This document shows positions 19,101 through 26,322 of a stretch of DNA of 64,000 nucleotides, in pieces. The DNA lies in contig NZ_CABJFS010000011.1 of assembly GCF_902364945.1 (NCBI RefSeq), positions 17,422-81,421 on the forward strand, in the 5' to 3' direction. Numbering within the stretch: position 1 is the stretch's first letter; each line of letters begins with the position of its first letter. Below the pieces are notes generated by a model that did not search any database, was not told the origin of the DNA, and saw nothing but the letters and a program-made list of their open reading frames with translations. Both the position numbers and the translations under genes were made by a program. This DNA is from Collinsella aerofaciens. GTDB lineage: Bacteria > Actinomycetota > Coriobacteriia > Coriobacteriales > Coriobacteriaceae.

Positions 19101-19729
19101 TCGCGAACGACACCGCTGCGAGTCTCATCCTCGACGACGTGACCTGCACCTTTGCGCCCGGTACCATGACCTGCATCATGGGGCGCTCGGGTTCGGGCAA
19201 GTCGACGCTGCTTAAGCTGCTCATGCGCTTTTGGGACCCCGCAGCCGGCACCATCACGGTGAGCGGCGTCGATGCCCGCCACATCAACACGGCGAGCCTG
19301 CGCAGCCACGAGGCCTATATGACCCAGGACACGCATCTGTTCTGCGGCACCGTACGCGAGAACCTGCTGGTCGCGCACGCCAACGCCACCGATGCCGAGC
19401 TGCTCGACGCTTGCCGCTCCGCCTCACTCACCACGCTCATCGACCGTCTGCCGCAGGGACTCGACACGCCCGTTGCCGAGCTGGGCGACTCGCTTTCGGG
19501 CGGCGAGCGCCAGCGCATCGGCCTTGCGCGCATCTTCCTCAACGACGCACCCTTCATCTTGCTCGACGAACCCACCAGCGCGCTCGATGCTCTCAACGAG
19601 GCGTCCGTGATGCAGGCAATCGACGAGCTCAAGCGCCGCGGCAAGACCATTGTGCTCGTGAGCCACCGTGCCAGCACCTGCGCGTTTGCCGATTTCTCGC
19701 TTTCGGTCGAGCACGGGAGGCTGAGCTAA
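16163..19729 (+). CDS. Fused two-half ABC exporter, CydDC-like
   Basis: 1188 residues made of two complete half-transporters. Half 1: six-helix membrane domain (about 15-310) and ATPase with Walker A VGESGGGKST, signature NLSGGQRQRVCMARALL, Walker B IYVFDEATSNVD. A poorly conserved acidic/serine linker (about 575-620) joins half 2: a membrane domain (about 630-900) and ATPase with Walker A MGRSGSGKST, signature SLSGGERQRIGLARIFL, Walker B FILLDEPTSALD. The membrane domains resemble CydD and CydC, the glutathione/cysteine exporter needed for cytochrome bd assembly, here in one chain. Both ATP sites look complete. The substrate is inferred only from family resemblance. Translationally coupled to the next gene. 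Confidence 0.8.
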   Translation: MFEKRLFSLVPQATPYIMASVLFKWIALMANITVMWVLARILGGIVTDGLSAALAVDALAQAASPLAAAIIARAASIYLAQRTGDRAAFEAVRRVRSLVYDKLTALGPSYTETVPTAEAVQTSVEGATQLQVYFGGYLPQLFFAGLAPITLFVLLVGQAGLPAALLLACVPVIPVSIMMVMRNAKKIGAEYWGSYVDLGGMFLEAVQGLTTLKVYQADRSWHERINAESERFRTATMRLLVMQLRSICVMDLVVYMGAALGIIVAALQLATGKIGFEAAFLIVFLSQEFFLPMRRLGSLFHTAMNGMAASRRMFGILDTPEPERGDVELDGRGDIELAGVSYAYGNRTVLDSASATIAHGSLVALVGESGGGKSTLAGIIAGRKGAYRGSVRIGGVELRDATAASLMRAVTLVPTNGYLFAGTLRDNLLLAQPNATDAELLRALGRTRVAAFVQANGGLDMVINEGGTNLSGGQRQRVCMARALLHDSPIYVFDEATSNVDATSEAAIGEVIASLAGEHTVIVVAHRLSTIVDADQILVLERGRIAERGTHGELLATAGAYARMWNSQEQLSAYAYAEGDAEDAGAVEAVDGSTARTDGLNGAGSSSAAAVPDSGRARRSAPSIMWRMMGLVRPLAGWLVLAVALGSIGMLTAAFVPAFGALGLMAALGRNALGLGLIVTCAACAACGIARGPLHYGEQLCNHYIAFRLLAHIRDLVFGALRQLAPAKLEGRGKGELVSLVTSDIELLEVFYAHTISPIAIALVCTVVFEGFLLAVSPELAGIALVAYAVLGVLLPLTSAKACGTTGRQSREGAGKLGAFVLDSLRGAGETIQFAGGTDRSRALGKLTEQVGAVDARLKRRQAVSEAVADALILVANLVMLGRALQLVAAGTIDFAAAFVAVFTFVSSFGSVMAVSRLGASLQETLASGARVLDLLDEQPQCAEVADGQNVEFAGAAAEHVSFSYVGGVDAGGAGATEQVANDTAASLILDDVTCTFAPGTMTCIMGRSGSGKSTLLKLLMRFWDPAAGTITVSGVDARHINTASLRSHEAYMTQDTHLFCGTVRENLLVAHANATDAELLDACRSASLTTLIDRLPQGLDTPVAELGDSLSGGERQRIGLARIFLNDAPFILLDEPTSALDALNEASVMQAIDELKRRGKTIVLVSHRASTCAFADFSLSVEHGRLS

Positions 19730-20148
19730 TGGCGCGCCCAGTCGACACACCGGAGCTAGCACGCAAACGTGAGCGTGAGGCCCAAATGGTGTCGCAGATG
19801 ATTGCGCTGTGGTGTCGTGGGCATCATGGCGGCGGGCATGTGGTCGAACAGGCTGGCGGCGATGAGTCCGTGCGCGTGAAACTCGGCCTTCGAACCATTA
19901 CGCTCTGCCCCGAATGCGCCGAGCTGCAGAAATACGCCATCGCGCGCATTGAGCACTGCCCGCACATGGGCACCAAGACATTTTGCTCGGCATGTCCTTC
20001 GCATTGTTACCGGCCTGCCATGCGCGAGAAGATCCGCGAGGTTATGCGTTGGTCGGGACCGCGTATGATCCGCTATCGCCCCATCACCGCCGTGAGACAC
20101 GCGATGGTAACAGTGCAGGCCAAACGCGCGGCGGCACGAAGCAAGTAG
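19729..20148 (+). CDS. YgbA-like (nitrous-oxide-stimulated promoter family) protein
   Basis: 139 residues. The cysteine pattern LCPECAELQKYAIARIEHCPHMGTKTFCSACPSHCY (CPxC, HCP, CxxCPxHCY) is the signature of this family, linked to nitrosative or nitrous-oxide stress in enterobacteria. The cysteines could bind a metal or Fe-S cluster. The start ATG overlaps the exporter stop (TAATG), with GGGAGG as ribosome site. The coupling to a CydDC-like exporter suggests a shared redox or nitrosative-stress role; that is inference. Confidence 0.85.
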   Translation: MARPVDTPELARKREREAQMVSQMIALWCRGHHGGGHVVEQAGGDESVRVKLGLRTITLCPECAELQKYAIARIEHCPHMGTKTFCSACPSHCYRPAMREKIREVMRWSGPRMIRYRPITAVRHAMVTVQAKRAAARSK

Positions 20149-20268
20149 TCGCCGGCGCCGGCACGCGCCGCCCCGCCTTTCCACTCGATTTCGGCACCCG
20201 GCGTGCGCGGCGTGTTGAGAGCTGCACCATTACAATGGAGCGGATTCACCAAATGCAAAGGAGTCGCC

Positions 20269-21180
20269 ATGCCCGCCTGCCCGCTGGTCGATTGCCATAC
20301 TCATACCTCGTTCTCGGACGGGCACGCCTCGTTCGAGGACAACGTCCGTGCCGCTGCTGCCGCCGGCTGCCGCGTCATGGTCTCGACCGACCACCTTACC
20401 CTGCCCGCCAGTATGGATGCTAACTGCGAGGTGCAGGTCGTCGAGGGCGACTTGCCGGCACATCGTTTGGCCTTTGAGGACGCCCGCAAACTCGCCGCGC
20501 AGATTGCGCCGGAGCTCACCTTTATCTACGGTTTTGAATGCGATTGGTACGAGGGCTGCGAGCCCTTGGTAGAGCACTGGTCCCAGGGCGCCGTCGTACG
20601 TCTGGGCAGCGTGCACTGGATTGGCAACCCGGGCGATATTGCGGCAGGCGCCGCGGGCACGGCAGGGACAGAGGACGTCGCGCGCCCCGATACACCCGAT
20701 TCCCTTTGCGGTTGGATCGACGACGATACCAACTTGCATGTTTGGGAAAACTTAGGCGTGCGCGGCGTGTGGGAGTGCTACGTCGACGACTGGTGCCGTG
20801 CTTGCGAAAGCTCACTCAACTTTGACGCGATGGCCCATCCCGACCTGGTCATGCGCTTTTCGAAGGACGGCTTTGCACCCGACTTTGACCCCGCGCCGTT
20901 TTGGGAGCAGATGGCCGAATGCGCCCACGATACGGGTCGCCGCGTTGAGGTCTCGACCGCCGCACCGCGCAAGGGGCTCGACGATTACTACCCCGCGACC
21001 GGGCTGTTGCGCCGCTTCGCCCATGCCGAGGTGCCCATCACCTTTGGCTCGGACGCGCACCGCGCCTGCGACATCTGCTGGAACATCCGCGAGGCCCAGG
21101 CCCACGCCTACGACTGCGGCTACCGGGCCTTCGATATCCCCCACCCCACCGGCGAATGGGAATCCACGCCCCTCGCCTAA
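20269..21180 (+). CDS. PHP-domain phosphatase, probable histidinol-phosphatase (HisK type)
   Basis: 303 residues from the ATG at 20269 (AAAGGAG site). PHP metal motifs: DCHTHTSFSDGH near the N terminus, STDHLTLP, YGFECDW with the acidic ligand, VRLGSVHWI, MAHPDLV, and FGSDAH close to the C terminus. HisK-type PHP proteins dephosphorylate histidinol phosphate. The adjacent his operon has only the dehydratase HisB and no other phosphatase, so this enzyme probably fills that step. It is transcribed toward the operon, not within it. Confidence 0.8.
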   Translation: MPACPLVDCHTHTSFSDGHASFEDNVRAAAAAGCRVMVSTDHLTLPASMDANCEVQVVEGDLPAHRLAFEDARKLAAQIAPELTFIYGFECDWYEGCEPLVEHWSQGAVVRLGSVHWIGNPGDIAAGAAGTAGTEDVARPDTPDSLCGWIDDDTNLHVWENLGVRGVWECYVDDWCRACESSLNFDAMAHPDLVMRFSKDGFAPDFDPAPFWEQMAECAHDTGRRVEVSTAAPRKGLDDYYPATGLLRRFAHAEVPITFGSDAHRACDICWNIREAQAHAYDCGYRAFDIPHPTGEWESTPLA

Positions 21181-21211
21181 CTAGTCGTTTAAGAACGTCC
21201 CCAATGACTAG
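21181..21211. repeat. Short palindrome at the hisE 3' end
   Basis: CTAGTC ... GACTAG around a loop containing AAGAACGTCCCC. The GTCCC-type loop resembles elements at 58783 and 24505. It overlaps the hisE stop codon and may act as a weak terminator between hisE and the convergent PHP gene. Confidence 0.4.
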
Positions 21212-21525
21212 TGGCGGCGGGCGTTGAGTTCGCCGGCCAGTTCGTCGAGGGTGATGCCGTAGCGCTCGAGCGTCACGAGCAGGTGGTAGATCAGGTCGCC
21301 GGCCTCGTAGCGGATGTGATCGTGGTCGTTATCCTTGCAGGCCATGATCACCTCGCTCGCCTCCTCGGCAAGCTTCTTGAGCAGCTCGTCCTCGACGTCG
21401 GTCAGCAGGCGGGCGGTGTAGCTCTCCTGTGGCGACGCATCGCGACGACCGTGAATCACCTCGGCCAGTCCCGTCAGCGTCTCGCCGATATTTCCCGGCT
21501 GCACGTTAGCTGTTCTGACTCCCAT
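21208..21525 (-). CDS. hisE: Phosphoribosyl-ATP pyrophosphatase
   Basis: 105 residues, the usual length. Catalyses the second step of histidine synthesis. The all-alpha MazG-like fold shows EDELLKKLAEEASEVIMACKDND and HIRYEAGDLIYHLLVTLERYG with the EExxE and ExxD metal residues. Separate from HisI here, whereas many bacteria fuse the two. It is the last gene of the his operon. Confidence 0.95.
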   Translation of the reverse strand: MGVRTANVQPGNIGETLTGLAEVIHGRRDASPQESYTARLLTDVEDELLKKLAEEASEVIMACKDNDHDHIRYEAGDLIYHLLVTLERYGITLDELAGELNARRH

Positions 21526-21540
21526 GGTTATTTCCTCTCG

Positions 21541-21771
21541 TTACTGCAGCGTAAAGTAGGTACCGGTCTCATCGAACCGAGGCATTGCGCCCTTTTTCTC
21601 AAAGAACTCGACGATGACGGCATGGGCCTCATCGAGCCTTTCCTTCTCGGCCTCGAGCCAAAGCGACTGCGCTCCGCAGGCATCAGTCAGGTGCACGCGG
21701 CATGGCACGCCCGCGCGGAGGAGCTCGGTGTTGCAGTCGGCGACCTCGAACGGCGTCACGACTTTCATCAC
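21541..21771 (-). CDS. Small conserved-looking protein inside the his operon
   Basis: 76 residues, between hisI and hisE. Start ATG overlaps the hisI stop, so it is translated by coupling and is a real gene. Features: [40 protein letters not shown], then a helix and the tail [11 protein letters not shown]. It has two cysteines and no membrane segment. I think of the RDAC-type small proteins of Coriobacteria, without certainty. A role in histidine synthesis is suggested only by position. Confidence 0.65.
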   Translation of the reverse strand: MMKVVTPFEVADCNTELLRAGVPCRVHLTDACGAQSLWLEAEKERLDEAHAVIVEFFEKKGAMPRFDETGTYFTLQ

Positions 21772-22106
21772 ACTCCCCCTTCCACGCGCTTAAAGAAGCA
21801 GGTACGGTTGCCGGTATGGCAGGCAGGACCCGGCGAGTCGACCTTGACCAGCAGCGTATCGCTATCGCAGTCGGTCCAGAGCTCCTTGACCTCCTGCATG
21901 TTGCCGCTCGTCGCGCCCTTGTTCCAGAGCTCCTGGCGGCTGCGGCTCCAAAACCACGTGGTGCCGGTCTTGAGCGTCAGTCCCACCGATTCCTCGTTCA
22001 TCCAGGCAACCATAAGCACCTCACCGGTGTCATACTGCTGAACCACACAAGGAATCAGCCCACTGGCGTCGTATTTGAGCTCGGTAGCATTTATTACCTC
22101 AGTCAT
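21768..22106 (-). CDS. hisI: Phosphoribosyl-AMP cyclohydrolase
   Basis: 112 residues. Third step of histidine synthesis. Family motifs: [20 protein letters not shown], then [18 protein letters not shown], and the Mg/Zn-binding [11 protein letters not shown] and [13 protein letters not shown] with the conserved cysteines and histidine. The start at 22106 is preferred over 22109 because it has better spacing from GGGAGA. The upstream gap to hisF contains palindromic element D1. Confidence 0.95.
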   Translation of the reverse strand: MTEVINATELKYDASGLIPCVVQQYDTGEVLMVAWMNEESVGLTLKTGTTWFWSRSRQELWNKGATSGNMQEVKELWTDCDSDTLLVKVDSPGPACHTGNRTCFFKRVEGGV

Positions 22107-22154
22107 CATTTCTCCCAAGTAACAAACGAAATCCCACAGGTCGGCGAGGGTTGT

Positions 22155-22241
22155 CCAGGTGCCGCAGGTTGCCGTGAAAGAGGAGCGACGCGTACTTTGG
22201 TACGCGAGCGACGGTTTGAGCGGCAAGATGCGGTGCCTAGG
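22155..22241. repeat. Palindromic element family D, copy 1
   Basis: 87-bp structured element between hisF and hisI. Core TGAAAGAGGAGCGACGCGTAC with an inner hairpin GCGTACTTTGGTACGC. The outer arms CCAGGTGCCGCAGGTTGCCG and CGGCAAGATGCGGTGCCTAGG pair with a few wobbles. Copy 2 is at 35666-35752, same length and orientation, with paired compensating changes in the arms. Confidence 0.8.
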
Positions 22242-22253
22242 CAAGCCGCAGCA

Positions 22254-23036
22254 TTAGAAGTCCAACCTCACAGGAATCCCCTGGCTGGCCATATACTCCT
22301 TCACCTGGCGAATGCTGAAGGTTCCAAAGTGAAAGACGCTGGCCGCCAGCACGGCGTCGGCTTCGCCCTCGATCACGCCCTCGGCAAAATGCTCGAGCGT
22401 GCCCACGCCGCCGCTCGCGATGACGGGAATCGGCACCGCGCGCGCCACGGCACGGGTGAGTGCCAGGTCGAAGCCAGCCTTGGTGCCGTCGCGATCCATG
22501 CTGGTGAGCAAGATCTCACCGGCGCCGCGACGAGCCGCCTCCTCGGCCCACGCCACCGCGTCGATACCCGTGGCGTTGCGACCGCCCGCCGTGAAGACCT
22601 CCCACCTATCGGCACCCGACTCACCGGGCAGGCCGACGCGCTTGGCATCGATCGCCACGACCACGGCCTGGCTGCCAAACGCCGCGGCAGCCTGGCTAAT
22701 CAGCGACGGGTCGCGCACGGCGGCAGAGTTGAGCGACACCTTGTCGGCACCGGCGGCAACCATGGTTCGCATGCCCGCCAAGTCGCGGAAACCGCCGCCC
22801 ACGGTATAGGGAATGGCCAGTTCCTCGGCCGCATGCGCCGCCATCTCGATAGTCGTCGCACGGTTGTCGCTCGTGGCGGTAATGTCCAGGAAGACAACCT
22901 CGTCCGCACCCTCACGGTCGTAGGCGCGCGCGAGCTCCACCGGATCGCCCGCATCGCGCAAGCTCACAAAGTTGACGCCCTTGACCACACGGCCGTCCTT
23001 GACGTCCAGGCAGGGAATTACACGCTTGGTAAGCAT
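22254..23036 (-). CDS. hisF: Imidazole glycerol phosphate synthase cyclase subunit
   Basis: 260 residues, standard TIM barrel. Forms the complex with HisH that makes imidazole glycerol phosphate and AICAR. Seen: [24 protein letters not shown] with the catalytic Asp, VFLDITAT, the phosphate loops [10 protein letters not shown] and [11 protein letters not shown], and the second catalytic Asp in [15 protein letters not shown]. Gap of 3 bases after hisA. Confidence 0.97.
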   Translation of the reverse strand: MLTKRVIPCLDVKDGRVVKGVNFVSLRDAGDPVELARAYDREGADEVVFLDITATSDNRATTIEMAAHAAEELAIPYTVGGGFRDLAGMRTMVAAGADKVSLNSAAVRDPSLISQAAAAFGSQAVVVAIDAKRVGLPGESGADRWEVFTAGGRNATGIDAVAWAEEAARRGAGEILLTSMDRDGTKAGFDLALTRAVARAVPIPVIASGGVGTLEHFAEGVIEGEADAVLAASVFHFGTFSIRQVKEYMASQGIPVRLDF

Positions 23037-23039
23037 GGT

Positions 23040-23783
23040 CTACTCCTCCCCTCGGGCGGCGGCCAGCGCCTGAACCAGCGTAAAGTTGCCTTCGTAGAGC
23101 GCGCGACCGGTAATGGCGCCTTCAATCGCACCCTCGCCCACCGCGGCCAGCGCGCGGATGTCGTCGAGCGTCGAGATGCCGCCCGAAGCCACGACGGGAA
23201 AACCCGCGACCTCGGCCACATGGCGATACGCCGCCACATCAATGCCCGTCTGCATGCCATCACACGCGATGTCGGTATACACCAGATGCTTAAAGCCCAG
23301 CTCGGAAAGCTGCGCCACGGCATCGTCGAGCGCCACGCCCGCGCCGTCGCGCCAGCCATTCACCTTGACCTGGCCGTCGCGCGCGGCAATATCTGCCACC
23401 AGCAGCTCGCCAAAGCCGTGCGCAGCCACCTCGGCAAAACCCGGCTCGGTCACCAGCACGGTGCCCAGCGCGATGCGGCGCGCTCCGTAGCCGGCCAGCT
23501 CGTCGATGCGCGCGAGCGAGCGAACGCCGCCGCCCACGTCCACGGACAGACCGTCGACGCTGCAGATGGCCTTGATCGCCGCCGAGTTGGCAGCGCACGT
23601 GTCCTCGTCCTCGCCAAAGGCAGCGGACAGGTCGACGACGTGCACCCAGCTTGTGCCCTGCTCGGCAAACGAGCGGGCGACGGCCACGGAGTCGTCGGAA
23701 TATACCTTGCAGCGGCTGCGGTCGCCGCGCTCTAGGCGCACGACCTTGCCGCCGATCAGATCGATTGCGGGAAACAGGATCAT
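23040..23783 (-). CDS. hisA: ProFAR isomerase
   Basis: 247 residues. TIM-barrel isomerase for the fourth step of histidine synthesis. FPAIDLIGGKVVRLERGD with the catalytic Asp at the N terminus, VDVGGGVRSLARIDEL phosphate loop, YTDIACDGMQTGID with the second Asp, and ASGGISTLDDI. In Actinomycetota without TrpF a related PriA does both reactions; PriA status cannot be decided here. Start overlaps the hisH stop by 4 bases. Confidence 0.93.
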   Translation of the reverse strand: MILFPAIDLIGGKVVRLERGDRSRCKVYSDDSVAVARSFAEQGTSWVHVVDLSAAFGEDEDTCAANSAAIKAICSVDGLSVDVGGGVRSLARIDELAGYGARRIALGTVLVTEPGFAEVAAHGFGELLVADIAARDGQVKVNGWRDGAGVALDDAVAQLSELGFKHLVYTDIACDGMQTGIDVAAYRHVAEVAGFPVVASGGISTLDDIRALAAVGEGAIEGAITGRALYEGNFTLVQALAAARGEE

Positions 23784-24481
23784 CGGCCACCCTCCTCGGC
23801 GATGCTGACGAAGTTCTTAAGGATGCGCTGACCCAGCGCGGAGGATTTCTCGGGATGGAACTGGCAGCCCCACACGTTGCCATGGCGCACAATGCACGGA
23901 AAGCTCCGCGTATAGTGCGTGCGCGCCAGCACGTCGGCGGCATCGGCGTCGTCGGCCACCGCGTAGCTGTGGGTGAAGTACATGTTGGCACCCTCGGCAA
24001 AACCGGCAAGCATTGGATCGGCCGCGCCGGCAGGCGTCATGTGCACCTGGTCCCAGCCCACGTGCGGCACCTTCAGGCGGCTCGACTCCAGGCGCGTGCA
24101 CGAACCGCGCATAATACCCAGGCCATCGACCCAGGGACCGTCAGCCTGCTCGGGAGTGTTGCCGTCGGCGACCATGCCCTCGTCCACAGGTACGCCCTCG
24201 TTGCCGCGCTCAAAAAACAGCTGGAGTCCCAGGCAGATGCCGAGCAGCGGAGTTCCGGCGGCAACGGCGTCGAGCACCGCGTCCGCCTCGCCGCTCTGGC
24301 GCATAAAGGCGATCGCGTCATAGAACGCGCCCACGCCCGGGATGACCAGGCCGTCGGCATTGCGGATCTGCTCCGGGTCGTCCGATGTACAGGCGGCGGC
24401 ACCGGCGCGCGCAAGCCCGCGCACAACGCTCGACAAGTTGCCCTTGTGGTAGTCGACCACCACGATCTTCGGTTCGCCCAC
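23780..24481 (-). CDS. hisH: Imidazole glycerol phosphate synthase glutaminase subunit
   Basis: 233 residues from the GTG at 24481, chosen because GGGAGG lies 5 bases upstream and an upstream ATG at 24514 has no such site. Class I glutaminase: nucleophile Cys in LLGICLGLQLFF, and His-Glu of the triad in GCQFHPEKSS. N-terminal VVVDYHKGNLSSV and VIPGVGAFYDA are typical. It feeds ammonia to HisF. Confidence 0.95.
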   Translation of the reverse strand: MGEPKIVVVDYHKGNLSSVVRGLARAGAAACTSDDPEQIRNADGLVIPGVGAFYDAIAFMRQSGEADAVLDAVAAGTPLLGICLGLQLFFERGNEGVPVDEGMVADGNTPEQADGPWVDGLGIMRGSCTRLESSRLKVPHVGWDQVHMTPAGAADPMLAGFAEGANMYFTHSYAVADDADAADVLARTHYTRSFPCIVRHGNVWGCQFHPEKSSALGQRILKNFVSIAEEGGR

Positions 24482-24504
24482 GCGACCTCCCTTTTCCCAT
24501 TCAA

Positions 24505-24619
24505 AACCTGCCAAAAAGGGACAGGTTTATTTTGGTCGATTAAACGTTCACCCACCACATGAGACAGCATTCCCGCAGATAAAACCTGCCAAAATAAACC
24601 TGTCCCTTTTTGGCAGGTT
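24505..24619. repeat. Palindromic element with perfect 31-bp arms (family E)
   Basis: Arms AACCTGCCAAAAAGGGACAG... at 24505-24535 and their exact complement at 24589-24619, separated by 53 bases. The right arm covers the first bases of the hisB stop codon. The inner segment repeats AAAACCTGCC. The GGGACAGGTTTATTTT theme resembles short repeats of REP type seen in many bacteria; that is recollection. It interrupts the otherwise compact his operon between hisB and hisH. Confidence 0.88.
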
Positions 24620-25205
24620 ACAGTGAACCCTTGGTGCTGGGAATGCCCTGCACGCGGGGATCGAGCTCGCAGGCGTGGCGCATCGTGCGGCCCACGGCCT
24701 TAAAGGCGGCCTCGATAATGTGATGCGAGTTACCACCCACCAGCTCGCGCACGTGCAGCGTGAGCTTGGCATCGCGCGCAAAGGCGTAGAAGAACTCGAC
24801 GGCTAGCTCGGTATCGAAGCTGCCCACGCGCTCGGTCGGCACAGGCAGCTCGCAGTAGGCCTGCCCACGGCCCGAGATATCCACGGCGGCCATCACAAGC
24901 GTCTCGTCCATGGCGATCGCCGCGTCGGCAAAGCGCGTAATGCCCGCCTTGTCGCCCAGCGCCTGACAAAACGCCTCGCCCAGCACAATACCTGTGTCCT
25001 CGACGGTGTGGTGCGCATCGACCTCCACGTCGCCCACCGCGTGCACCGTCAAATCGAACAGGCCATGGCGACCAAAGGCGTTGAGCATGTGGTCGAAAAA
25101 AGGCACGCCGGTCGAGATATCGCACGCGCCGCTTCCGTCCAGGTCAAGCTTTATGACGATATCGGTCTCCCCCGTCTTGCGGGTCACCTCGGCATAACGG
25201 CCCAT
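24618..25205 (-). CDS. hisB: Imidazoleglycerol-phosphate dehydratase
   Basis: 195 residues, the mono-functional length. Manganese-binding signatures FFDHMLNAFGRHG, DAHHTVEDTGIVLG and the second repeat ELVGGNSHHIIEAAFKA are all present, ending RVQGIPSTKGSL. Catalyses the sixth step of the pathway. It lacks the N-terminal phosphatase domain of enterobacterial HisB, so a separate histidinol-phosphatase is needed. Directly adjoins hisC. Confidence 0.97.
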   Translation of the reverse strand: MGRYAEVTRKTGETDIVIKLDLDGSGACDISTGVPFFDHMLNAFGRHGLFDLTVHAVGDVEVDAHHTVEDTGIVLGEAFCQALGDKAGITRFADAAIAMDETLVMAAVDISGRGQAYCELPVPTERVGSFDTELAVEFFYAFARDAKLTLHVRELVGGNSHHIIEAAFKAVGRTMRHACELDPRVQGIPSTKGSL

Positions 25206-26321
25206 CTACATCTCCTCCTTTGCCAGCACGGCAAACGCAGCCAGCACCTCGTCGTTTTCCTGCGAAGTACCCACGGTAATGCGCAGACAGTCTGCGAGCC
25301 CCAGTGCGTAGCTAAAGTCGCGCACCAAAATCGAATACTCGTCGCGCAGACGCTCGCGCACGCGCGTGGCATGCGGCGTGCGCACGAGCACAAAGTTCGC
25401 CGCGCTCGGCCATGTCTCCACGGGCAAGCCCTCGGCAGCCATCGCGCGCAGAGCGGCCAGCTCGCTCTCGCGCTCGGATGCGACCTGCGCCACCACGGGC
25501 GCGTACGCATCGCGGGCACGCACGCAGGCAAGTGCCGCCGCCTGGCTCAGCACGTTGACCGAATAGATCTGGCGAATCGCTGCGAACACCTCGATAACCT
25601 CGGGCGCCGCGATCACATAGCCCAGACGCGTGCCGGCGGCGCCAAACGCCTTGGACAGCGTATGCAGAATCACCAGGTTGGGATGCTCGGCGATAAGCCC
25701 CTGCGCCGTGGTGGCCGCGCCAAACGAATCGTCGGCAAACTCAACGTAGGCCTCGTCGACCATGACCATGCCGGGACACGCATCGCACAGGTCCGCGACA
25801 AAGTCGAGCGGCGCCACGTCACCCGTGGGATTGTTGGGCGAGGTCACGATGGCGAGGTTGCACTCCGGCGCCGCCGCGAGCACAGCAGCTTGGTCGAGCC
25901 TAAAGGTCGCCGGGTCGCGCCACACGTCGCGCACCTCGGTCTGACAGAGCGACGCAAAGAACGCGTACTCGCTAAAGCACGGCGGGCAGTTGAGCAGGGT
26001 CCGACCCGCGCCGCCAAACGCCAGCAGGTAGTTATAGAGCAGCTCGTCGCCGCCGTTGCCCACGCAGATATTCTCGCGCGTCACGCCATGCCAGGCAGCA
26101 AGCTCGTCGCGCAGGTCGTTGGACATGGGGTCGGGGTAGCGGTTGAGCGGCGTGGCAGCCAGGGCCGCGTCGATCGCCTCGCGCACGCCGGCCGGCACGG
26201 GATAGGTGTTCTCGTTGGCCGAAAGGTTGATGCGCGTGGGCGTGAAGTTGGGATCGTAGGGCTCAATACCGGCCAAGTAGGGCTGGACGAGCTCCTTCAT
26301 GCGGGGCGTGAGTTCGGCCAT
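25206..26321 (-). CDS. hisC: Histidinol-phosphate aminotransferase
   Basis: 371 residues from the ATG at 26321, which follows GAGGAGG and lies one base after the hisD stop. PLP fold type I: LSANENTYPVP, VGNGGDELLYNYLL, SPNNPTGDVAP, DEAYVEFA and the Schiff-base lysine in HTLSKAFGAAGTRLGY. The last steps use glutamate to convert imidazole-acetol phosphate. A longer version starting at 26354 would overlap hisD and lacks a ribosome site. Confidence 0.95.
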   Translation of the reverse strand: MAELTPRMKELVQPYLAGIEPYDPNFTPTRINLSANENTYPVPAGVREAIDAALAATPLNRYPDPMSNDLRDELAAWHGVTRENICVGNGGDELLYNYLLAFGGAGRTLLNCPPCFSEYAFFASLCQTEVRDVWRDPATFRLDQAAVLAAAPECNLAIVTSPNNPTGDVAPLDFVADLCDACPGMVMVDEAYVEFADDSFGAATTAQGLIAEHPNLVILHTLSKAFGAAGTRLGYVIAAPEVIEVFAAIRQIYSVNVLSQAAALACVRARDAYAPVVAQVASERESELAALRAMAAEGLPVETWPSAANFVLVRTPHATRVRERLRDEYSILVRDFSYALGLADCLRITVGTSQENDEVLAAFAVLAKEEM

Positions 26322-26322
26322 T

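Noticed and set aside
21702..23735. 677-codon plus-strand frame across the his genes
   Set aside because: Antisense shadow of hisI, hisF and hisA, caused by high GC at third codon positions.
24482..24514. hisH start at an upstream ATG (24514)
   Set aside because: Would run into the family E palindrome and has no ribosome site; the GTG at 24481 has GGGAGG at ideal spacing.
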